The notes under the pieces were generated by a model. It made no database searches and was not told the origin of the DNA. It saw nothing but the letters and a program-made list of their open reading frames with translations. From Syntrophomonadaceae bacterium (GTDB lineage Bacteria; Bacillota; Syntrophomonadia; Syntrophomonadales; Syntrophomonadaceae): a stretch of DNA of 42,367 bases. A program made the position numbers and the translations under genes. The stretch is taken from assembly GCA_012518685.1 (NCBI GenBank), contig JAAYRQ010000064.1, positions 1 to 42,367 on the forward strand. Direction: 5' to 3'. How positions within the stretch are numbered: the first letter of the stretch is position 1; every line of letters begins with the position of its first letter. This document shows, one piece after another, positions 35,930 through 42,367 of the stretch.

Positions 35930-38122
35930 ATGCAAGCTATGACGCGTAGATCGTTTTTAAAAGCTGGAGCTGCTACTACAGCTACACTAGCAATTACTAA
36001 AAATTTAAAAATGGATTTTAATGTTTATGCCCAAGATGCAAAATCTGCTGAACTTATAAAAATCCCTTCACTTTGTAATGGATGCTCCACCTATTGTGGG
36101 GTATGGGCTTATGTTAAAAACGGTAGGCTTTGGAAGATAGAAGGTAACGAAGTTCATATGAAATCTCGGGGTCATCTATGTGCAAGAGGACACGGGATAG
36201 CCCAAAATGTCTATAATCCTGGACGAATAACCCAGCCCATGAAAAGAGTGGATAATAAAAACAATTTTAAACCTATTTCTTGGGAGGAGGCTTTTCAGGA
36301 AATAGGAGAAAAGATGCAGGATATAGTAGAGGAGTATGGCGGAGATAAAATGGTTTGGGCCTGCCATGGTGGCAAGGAGACTTATGCCAAACAATTTATG
36401 GATGTTATAGGTTCTTCTACTTATATAACCCATTATACAACCTGTTTTACTGCCAAAACTAACATTTGGTCCAATATGGCTGGGGGTATGTTCTATGCAG
36501 ATTTTGATAATGCCAAGCTTATGCTTTTCGTAGGGCGAAATTATGCAGGGGGAATTCTCCCTGCCGCTATGAAACGCATTACTGCTGCTAAAGAAAAGGG
36601 TAGTAAAATAATTGTAGTTGATCCTCGTTTTTGCGAATTAGCTACTATAGCTGACGAATGGATACCTATTCGTCCTGGAACTGATTTAGCTTTTTTCTTA
36701 GGGCTTGCTCACACATTAATTACGGAGGGACTCTATAATAAGGAATTTGTAGAGGAGTATGTCTATGGTTTTGATGAATTTTGGATGCATAACAAAGATT
36801 TCGATGCAGAAAAGGCTGCAGCAATATGCGGTATTGGGGCTGATAAAATACGGGAAATAGCTAGGCTGCTAGGGGAGAATGCTCCTAATGCCTTTTTGGA
36901 ACCTGGTTACCATGGCTTAGCCGCACATTATCAAAATTCTAATGAAATCATGATGATGAATGTTATTATTAATGCCCTTATCGGAAACTTCTGGAAGAAG
37001 GGCGGTATCTTTCCAGCTGCTACTAGCTCATTAGGTGCTCCTGAACCTACTTATTATGGACCAATTGCTCCCGAGGGAGTCAGGGCTGATGGGGCTGGAG
37101 TAGCAGGACAATACCCACTTGTCGAGCCTTCCCGAGGAATTCCTCAGCGTATTCCCGATATGATTGAAAAGGGTAAAGCTAGAATTGTATTTTTCTATTC
37201 CTATAATCCTTTGCGTTCGGCTCCCGAACCAGAATATCAGAAAAAGATAAAAAATGCCGATTTAGTTGTAAGTATTCCTTATGATTGGAATGAAACTTCT
37301 TATTATACGGCTGATTATATTTTGCCAGAAAATCATTATTTAGAAAGGGCAGAATCTCCTAAGGTGGTTAATGGACATATTTATTGGCCAGCAGCTCAAA
37401 TCGCGGCTCGTTTTAAAGCTTTACAGGCTTCAGATGATAGTCTAGCACTTTTAGATATATTAAAAGGCATAACCACCGCATACGGAATTGAAAATCTGTA
37501 TGGCTATACAGTGGAAGAAGAAATGGAAGCTGCCCTAGCACCTTTGGGAATAAGTGTAAAGGAACTTCAAGAAAAGGGTTGCATAGAGCTTAGACCAACT
37601 GTCTTACCAAAAGAAGAGGGTCTTTCCTTTAATACATTTACCAAAAAGATTGAGTTTTCTATCGGTGCTTGGAGGAAAGAGGGCTATTTGGGTGTGCCTA
37701 CTTGGGTGCCTCCTTTGGTTGTGCCTAGAGAAAAGAATGAATTTCGCTTAATTCATGGCAAGCAACCTTGGCATTCTCATATTATGACTACTAATAACCC
37801 TTATTTAATGGCTATAACTGCGGAAAAAAACGGTACTTTTATGTGGATGAATAGTAGCAGGGCTGATGAACTAGGCATTAGGGAAGGGGATTTAGTTACG
37901 ATTACGAGTGATATAGCTACTAAACAAATAAATGTTCATGTAACAGAAGGACTTCATCCAGAATGTGTTTGGTTGCCTTCCACTTATGGAACTTTCTCTG
38001 AAAAATTGAAGCTAGGGTATGATAAAGGTATTAATTACAACGATTTTATTCCTGCTCGGGTTGATGAAAAAACAGGTCATGTCATGGGACAAGAATGTAT
38101 CGTGACAATTACAAAGGGGTGA
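35930..38122 (+). CDS. Molybdopterin oxidoreductase catalytic subunit, PsrA/PhsA-like
   Basis: A 730-residue DMSO-reductase-family subunit with a Tat signal (TRRSFLKAG), so it is exported folded. The [4Fe-4S] cysteines are Cys49, Cys52, Cys56 and Cys84 (CNGCSTYC ... LCARG). The likely molybdenum ligand is Cys172 in HYTTCFTAK, as in polysulfide, thiosulfate, tetrathionate and arsenate reductases; formate dehydrogenases have Cys/Sec followed by His. The two rhodanese lipoproteins next to it argue for sulfur substrates. ATG at 35930 follows AAGGAGG by 7 nt. Acceptor specificity cannot be settled from sequence. Confidence 0.85.
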   Translation: MQAMTRRSFLKAGAATTATLAITKNLKMDFNVYAQDAKSAELIKIPSLCNGCSTYCGVWAYVKNGRLWKIEGNEVHMKSRGHLCARGHGIAQNVYNPGRITQPMKRVDNKNNFKPISWEEAFQEIGEKMQDIVEEYGGDKMVWACHGGKETYAKQFMDVIGSSTYITHYTTCFTAKTNIWSNMAGGMFYADFDNAKLMLFVGRNYAGGILPAAMKRITAAKEKGSKIIVVDPRFCELATIADEWIPIRPGTDLAFFLGLAHTLITEGLYNKEFVEEYVYGFDEFWMHNKDFDAEKAAAICGIGADKIREIARLLGENAPNAFLEPGYHGLAAHYQNSNEIMMMNVIINALIGNFWKKGGIFPAATSSLGAPEPTYYGPIAPEGVRADGAGVAGQYPLVEPSRGIPQRIPDMIEKGKARIVFFYSYNPLRSAPEPEYQKKIKNADLVVSIPYDWNETSYYTADYILPENHYLERAESPKVVNGHIYWPAAQIAARFKALQASDDSLALLDILKGITTAYGIENLYGYTVEEEMEAALAPLGISVKELQEKGCIELRPTVLPKEEGLSFNTFTKKIEFSIGAWRKEGYLGVPTWVPPLVVPREKNEFRLIHGKQPWHSHIMTTNNPYLMAITAEKNGTFMWMNSSRADELGIREGDLVTITSDIATKQINVHVTEGLHPECVWLPSTYGTFSEKLKLGYDKGINYNDFIPARVDEKTGHVMGQECIVTITKG

Positions 38123-38126
38123 AGTA

Positions 38127-38675
38127 ATGCCTAATTATGTGATGTTTATAGATCAAGATAAATGTACAGGCTGTAATGCTTGTCGCATAGCTTGTCAAAC
38201 TCAATGGGGGTTACCTCCAGAAATGAATTATAACTTTCTAATTGAACAAGAAAGAGGGAAATACCCTAATGTAGAGCGACTTATTATACCTATGCAATGC
38301 CAGCATTGTGATAATCCGCCTTGTCTAACAGTTTGCCCGACAGGTGCTACTTATAAAAGGGATGATGGCATAGTCTTAGTCGATCCTAAGAAATGTATTG
38401 GTTGTAAATACTGCATGATTGCCTGTCCGTATAATGTAAGAATTATTAATGAACAGGGAGTACCAGAAAAGTGTAGGTTTTGTGCTGAATATGTGACCAA
38501 TGGAGAAACACCTGCTTGTGTTTCAACTTGTATGAACGATGTTAGGGTGTTTGGTGATTTGGATGATCCTAATTCACCTCTGCATGATTTGCTTAAGGAA
38601 CATGAGCTAATGCAGATGAGAGAAGATCTAAAAACTAGGCCCAGAATCTATTATGCACAAAGTAAGCGGGGTTAA
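38127..38675 (+). CDS. Four-cluster [4Fe-4S] ferredoxin subunit, PsrB/PhsB-like
   Basis: A 182-residue electron-transfer subunit with four cysteine groups, CTGCNACRIAC, CQHCDNPPCLTVC, CIGCKYCMIAC and CRFCAEYVTNGETPACVSTC, enough for four [4Fe-4S] clusters. It should carry electrons from the membrane subunit to the molybdenum subunit. It lacks its own signal peptide and would be exported bound to the Tat-tagged A subunit. Only 4 nt separate it from psrA-like gene. Confidence 0.93.
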   Translation: MPNYVMFIDQDKCTGCNACRIACQTQWGLPPEMNYNFLIEQERGKYPNVERLIIPMQCQHCDNPPCLTVCPTGATYKRDDGIVLVDPKKCIGCKYCMIACPYNVRIINEQGVPEKCRFCAEYVTNGETPACVSTCMNDVRVFGDLDDPNSPLHDLLKEHELMQMREDLKTRPRIYYAQSKRG

Positions 38676-38689
38676 GGAGGCAACTGTTA

Positions 38690-39832
38690 ATGGAAATTAG
38701 AAAGTACAAGGTTAGTTTTAATACTATTATATACCTTCTCTTAATTGCTTTTGCAGTAGCTGGAGCTATTAATAAATATTTTATATCTGGTGACCATGCC
38801 TTTGGTATTTCCCCAGAAGTTCCTTGGGGAATGTTAATTTCGGGTTATGTTTTCTTTGCTGTTGCTGCAACGGGCACAGGATTTATAAGCTCCCTAGGGC
38901 ATGTTTTTGGTATTAAAAAGTTTCAAGCCCTATCTAAACAGGCCTTATTAGCTTCTACAGTATTGCTTATTACCGCCTTTGGGGTTTTAGCTGTAGAGTT
39001 ATCTAACCCTTTTAAATTAGTTTATTTGTTAATCACACCTAACTTTACCAGCCCTATTTTCTGGATGGGTTTTTTCTATGGGCTATATTTGTTTTTGCTT
39101 TTTGTAGAATTATTCTTCACTATTAAAGATAATCACAAAATGATTACTCGTACGGCTTATGTAGCCTTAGCAGTTAAACTGTTAGCTGTGACTAACCTAG
39201 GCTTTGTATTTAGTTATAGTGCTACTCGTAATTTCTGGCATGGTTATTATTACCCCATATATATGGCTGTTTCTGCAGTGGTTGCGGGTGCGGCAGTCTT
39301 ATTAATAATCCACTATCTGACTAAAAAGGGCTCAGGTAAGTTTCTCATACAGATCTCCCCAGAAACAGAATTAGCTAAGAGCCTGAGCCATATATTAGCA
39401 GCTTCTTTAGTCGTTTTTGCACTTATGCAGGCGGTAAATGTGGGCTTATCTTTGAATAGTGCTAACTTAGCGGTTGCTCAAGCTGCTAAAGCCTTAATAT
39501 CTGGACCGATTGCGATGTCTTTCTGGACTATGGAAGTTGTCATAGGTATTATTATCCCTTTACTAATTCTTTTTATAACTAAATTTTCTTCCCCAAAGAT
39601 GGCTTTTGGGGCGGGGGTATTAACTATGATAGGATTATTCTATTCCAGATTAGACTTTATCTTTGCTGGTCTAGTGGTGCCCCTACAGACTACAGATAGT
39701 GTAACTAAGAGCATCTATACAGTTAATGTCTATTCACCAACTTGGAGTGAATGGGCCTTGATTTTTGGGGCATTTGGCTTTGTCCTTTTAGTTTTTGACT
39801 TTGTTTTGAGCAAATTTTCGCTCGATGCCTAG
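38690..39832 (+). CDS. NrfD/PsrC-family membrane subunit
   Basis: A 380-residue integral membrane protein with about ten hydrophobic segments (including FNTIIYLLLIAFAVAG, GMLISGYVFFAVAATG, FWMGFFYGLYLFLLFV and WALIFGAFGFVLLVFDF). NrfD-type subunits oxidise menaquinol and pass electrons to the ferredoxin subunit. It completes an A-B-C respiratory complex with the two preceding genes, 14 nt apart. No haem-binding histidine pattern typical of cytochrome b was seen. AAGGAGG precedes the ATG. Confidence 0.92.
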   Translation: MEIRKYKVSFNTIIYLLLIAFAVAGAINKYFISGDHAFGISPEVPWGMLISGYVFFAVAATGTGFISSLGHVFGIKKFQALSKQALLASTVLLITAFGVLAVELSNPFKLVYLLITPNFTSPIFWMGFFYGLYLFLLFVELFFTIKDNHKMITRTAYVALAVKLLAVTNLGFVFSYSATRNFWHGYYYPIYMAVSAVVAGAAVLLIIHYLTKKGSGKFLIQISPETELAKSLSHILAASLVVFALMQAVNVGLSLNSANLAVAQAAKALISGPIAMSFWTMEVVIGIIIPLLILFITKFSSPKMAFGAGVLTMIGLFYSRLDFIFAGLVVPLQTTDSVTKSIYTVNVYSPTWSEWALIFGAFGFVLLVFDFVLSKFSLDA

Positions 39833-39859
39833 CCTTATCTTGAAAATGTAGGTGAAATT

Positions 39860-40507
39860 ATGAGCATAAATTGTCCTTCTCCCCAAGCCTTATGTGACTT
39901 ACTAGAGCTCTTCATAGGTTTTTTCATATTTCCCGAAAAGGAATTATATGAAGAAATCAATCAAGGGAATATTGACCTATTGATAAAAGAGCTAAGTCAA
40001 AAGGCTGGGTTACCAATAAAAAGTGAATTTCAAGCAATACCCTTAAATTATGCGGGGTGGATAGACTCTTACAACCGTTGTTTTTTAGGGGTGGAAAAGC
40101 CTTTTGCACCACCTGTTGAATCTGTATATAAAGTTTGGACCCAAGATGAAAGTTTTCAGCTGCCATTTAAAAATCAAAAAGGATATCTGATGGGGGATTC
40201 AGCTCAACATATACAACATATTTTAGATTATTTTGGCTTAGTTGTGCCAGCCGAATATAGCCTAATGCCAGATCATCTTATTATACTTTTGGAATTATTA
40301 ATCTTTCTTTTAGATAATAATTTGGAAAAGGAAGCCAAACAGCTATGTATTGACCATTTTGATTGGTTGCCAGACCTACAAATGGCTATTGCTAACCTAG
40401 CTACTGATGGAGAAATATATATTTATGCTCTGGAGATTTTGGGGAAAATCATTAAGGGCTTTGTAAATAATCCTAGCTATACTGATAGCCGTAGCGTTCA
40501 GGATTGA
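39860..40507 (+). CDS. TorD-family molybdoenzyme maturation chaperone
   Basis: A 215-residue, helical protein of the TorD/DmsD family, which binds the Tat signal of a molybdoenzyme and holds it until the cofactor is inserted. Family blocks are YNRCFLGVEKPFAPPVESVY, KGYLMGDSAQHIQHILDYF and MPDHLIILLELLIFLLD (the PDH-LELE motif region). It lies 27 nt after the membrane subunit and its client is very likely the psrA-like protein. AGGTGA precedes the ATG at 39860. Confidence 0.85.
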   Translation: MSINCPSPQALCDLLELFIGFFIFPEKELYEEINQGNIDLLIKELSQKAGLPIKSEFQAIPLNYAGWIDSYNRCFLGVEKPFAPPVESVYKVWTQDESFQLPFKNQKGYLMGDSAQHIQHILDYFGLVVPAEYSLMPDHLIILLELLIFLLDNNLEKEAKQLCIDHFDWLPDLQMAIANLATDGEIYIYALEILGKIIKGFVNNPSYTDSRSVQD

Positions 40508-40559
40508 ATTTACTCTACATAGGGTAGATTTAAATAAAAAATTTATAGGGGGATGAAGA

Positions 40560-41414
40560 ATGTTAAAAAGAACCAAATTGTTAAGTCTTTTTCTTTCACT
40601 GTTAATTGTTTTTAGTCTTGTTACAGGTTGTGGTACTCCTGATACTAACACAGAAGTGCCTGTGCAAGGCAATGTCCAAACAGGAACAGAAACCCAAGAT
40701 GTCGCACAGGATACTCATGTTCTAGCCTGGGATGATTGGTCAGCTAAAATGCAAGGCACTATTAACCAAGATTATTATGTAGTAGATTTGCGGACTCCAG
40801 ATGAAATTAAGCTGGAAAAATTCTTAGAAGGTTCTATCAACATTGATGCAAACACAACTTTAGCTACGGGGAATACGGATGTTATTGATGAAAAACTAGC
40901 AGCTATTGCCAAAGATGAACTAATCTTAATTCATTGTAAATCAGGGATGAGGGCTAAAAAGAACCTACAAATCTTCATAGACAAGGGTTATCTAAATACT
41001 TTTGCCTTAGATGCTTGGACTGCTTTTGATAGCAAGAGTTATTTTAGTGGGGCTAAAATCGATGCCAATACTGAACAAGTAAAGCCTGATGCTTGGCTAG
41101 ATAAAATGCAGGGAACTTTGGGCAAGGATTATTATATAATTGATGCTAGGGATAAAAGCGAATATGATGCTGGACATATTGCAGGTGCTTTAAATTACGG
41201 GGTTAGGGATCAATTTACCATTGATCATCCCGAGACTATAGCCAAAGTAAAAGAGGCTATCCCTAATCAGAATGACTTAATTTTACTCCATTGTGCAGTA
41301 GGGACTCGGGGAAAGGTAGCCCAAGCCCATCTCAAAGCGGAAGGATATACTAATGTAATTCTATTAGATAATAAAATTACCATTGATGCTAAGGGAAATT
41401 ATGAATTTGAATAG
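40560..41414 (+). CDS. Tandem rhodanese lipoprotein with intact active sites
   Basis: A 284-residue lipoprotein: signal peptide ending VTGC (Cys24), a flexible Thr/Gln-rich linker, then two rhodanese domains. The active-site loops HCKSGMR (Cys126) and HCAVGTR (Cys245) both match CxxGxR, so both can hold a persulfide. It would act outside the cytoplasm as a sulfane-sulfur carrier, like the Sud protein that feeds polysulfide reductase in Wolinella; that role is inferred from placement as last gene of the operon. ATG at 40560 follows a GGGGGATGA site. The other lipoprotein of the operon has lost these cysteines. Confidence 0.88.
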   Translation: MLKRTKLLSLFLSLLIVFSLVTGCGTPDTNTEVPVQGNVQTGTETQDVAQDTHVLAWDDWSAKMQGTINQDYYVVDLRTPDEIKLEKFLEGSINIDANTTLATGNTDVIDEKLAAIAKDELILIHCKSGMRAKKNLQIFIDKGYLNTFALDAWTAFDSKSYFSGAKIDANTEQVKPDAWLDKMQGTLGKDYYIIDARDKSEYDAGHIAGALNYGVRDQFTIDHPETIAKVKEAIPNQNDLILLHCAVGTRGKVAQAHLKAEGYTNVILLDNKITIDAKGNYEFE

Positions 41415-41441
41415 ATAGGGATATAAGATATTATCTTTTTT

Positions 41442-41477
41442 ACTAGCTACCATACATAAAGGTAGCTAGTCTTTTTT
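41442..41477 (+). terminator. Intrinsic terminator of the psr-like operon
   Basis: ACTAGCTACC (41442-41451) pairs perfectly with GGTAGCTAGT (41461-41470) around a 9-nt loop, followed by CTTTTTT. It overlaps the 3' end of the convergent GAF gene, whose stop codon is inside the stem. Confidence 0.85.
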
Positions 41478-42367
41478 ATAATCAAATAGTAGGGAAAGCA
41501 TATCCTTGGTATTTTTAAGGGATAAAAACTGGTACTCTTCAACATATTTACTGAGTTGGTTTTTAATCGTTATTTCCTCTAGCGGTGATATAATAACACC
41601 TACATCAGGAAGAAGTACAAATCCCTCTGACCATTCTCTACAAGCTATTAATACTTCTTGTGGGTTTGGATGGTGAAATCGCACTATGTTTGGGTTTAAT
41701 CCCAGATCTAACATTTGTTCAATTTCTTTAGTCATACGATGAGAAATTAGTAATGGGTAGTTAATTATACCTTCCCTAGATATGGCGTTTTTTTCTAACA
41801 AATTAGTAAAGGTCTCCCCTATGATAAGGGAAATTATACGCAAAACTTGTAATTTATCAGCATCATCAATAGTTGAATTGGAAAAATCGTGAATGAGAAG
41901 ATAGCCTTGAATAGAAGTTTGCTTAGTAATAGGAAAAACTAAAGTCGGCAATAATTTGTCACCTAGGGGTAAATTGTATATGTCGTCACTTGATATGTGA
42001 TAAAGTTCGGGAAATAAGTGATTATAGGTATAGTTGGAATTGGAGTAAACGATAAAATAATCAGAATTATTTTTAGCAATGATGGCGGCACTTTTAACAC
42101 CTAGACCTAATGTTAGTATTTCCAATAATAATTGACCAAATTGCTCAATGTTATCCGCATTCCTAATTGTGCTAAGGATTTCTTGTATAGCGTATAGGTT
42201 TTGTAGGCTATTATATAGCATTAGGCTTTTTTCATTTAGCTCATTTAAGATTAGGCTATTTTCTATGGCAATACATATAGAGGCTAGCAGCAAAGTGAGT
42301 AATTCTTTATCCTCATCACTATAAACTTCTCCTGTTACGCGATTAGATAAGCTAATAAAACCATAAT
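41466..42367 (-). CDS. GAF-domain protein (partial, N-terminus off the right edge)
   Basis: About 300 residues are visible and the frame is open to the window edge, so the N-terminus is missing; an internal TTG near 42293 is not the true start. The upstream residues GFISLSNRVTGEVYSDED and ELLTLLLASICIAIEN are the end of a GAF domain. After a linker helix (about 20 residues) a second region resembles another GAF-like fold (GVKSAAIIAKNN). The C-terminal 90 residues (LDLGLNPNIVRFHHP onwards) do not match a family I know. It is convergent to the psr-like operon and may be a sensory regulator, but no DNA-binding domain is visible. Confidence 0.6.
   Translation of the reverse strand, partial: YGFISLSNRVTGEVYSDEDKELLTLLLASICIAIENSLILNELNEKSLMLYNSLQNLYAIQEILSTIRNADNIEQFGQLLLEILTLGLGVKSAAIIAKNNSDYFIVYSNSNYTYNHLFPELYHISSDDIYNLPLGDKLLPTLVFPITKQTSIQGYLLIHDFSNSTIDDADKLQVLRIISLIIGETFTNLLEKNAISREGIINYPLLISHRMTKEIEQMLDLGLNPNIVRFHHPNPQEVLIACREWSEGFVLLPDVGVIISPLEEITIKNQLSKYVEEYQFLSLKNTKDMLSLLFDYKKD

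Noticed and set aside
35930-38122. Mo subunit as a formate dehydrogenase
   Set aside because: The ligand residue Cys172 is followed by Phe, whereas formate dehydrogenases have Cys/Sec followed by His; the rhodanese neighbours also favour a sulfur substrate.

Overview
This window is the chromosomal replication-origin region of a low-GC, anaerobic member of the Bacillota (Clostridia-like). The supporting evidence is the order gyrA-gyrB-remB-recF-dnaN-dnaA | rpmH-rnpA-yidD-yidC-jag-mnmE-mnmG-rsmG-noc ... parA-parB, a serine T-box leader, AT-rich spacers, strong AGGAGG-type ribosome sites, frequent TTG starts, and an anaerobic molybdoenzyme operon. I cannot name the species from sequence alone.

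Left part (1-14814, nearly all minus strand): a partial tadA, four tRNA genes (Arg-CCU, Arg-ACG, Ser-GCU, Ser-UGA) behind a good sigma-A promoter, then a serine operon (class V aminotransferase, serA, serS) behind a Ser-type T-box. Next come pdxS and the replication genes gyrA, gyrB, remB, recF, dnaN and dnaA. Origin-type sequence with DnaA-box-like sites lies on both sides of dnaA.

Middle (15001-22307, plus strand): the ribosomal protein/RNase P/membrane insertase/tRNA-modification/nucleoid-occlusion series. The usual noc-parA junction is opened by about 7.7 kb of accessory DNA (22341-30006). This holds two paralogous glutaconate-CoA-transferase-like gene pairs, and between them a restriction-modification module of two DNA methyltransferases plus a convergent nuclease with a possible EVE/PUA-like N-terminus. 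parA and parB follow, with a perfect parS inside a 46-bp perfect palindrome that overlaps the parB stop codon. An M23 peptidase, a bactofilin and a small RIC-like protein come next.

Right part (33548-42367): a Crp/Fnr-type regulator with clustered cysteines, then an apparent respiratory operon: a tandem-rhodanese lipoprotein whose catalytic cysteines are missing, a Tat-exported molybdopterin oxidoreductase, a four-cluster ferredoxin subunit, an NrfD-type membrane subunit, a TorD-type chaperone, and a second tandem-rhodanese lipoprotein with both catalytic cysteines intact. My inference is that this is a polysulfide/thiosulfate-type (Psr/Phs-like) reductase with dedicated surface sulfur-carrier proteins; the actual acceptor is not proven by sequence. 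A GAF-domain protein, cut by the window edge, lies convergent to it.
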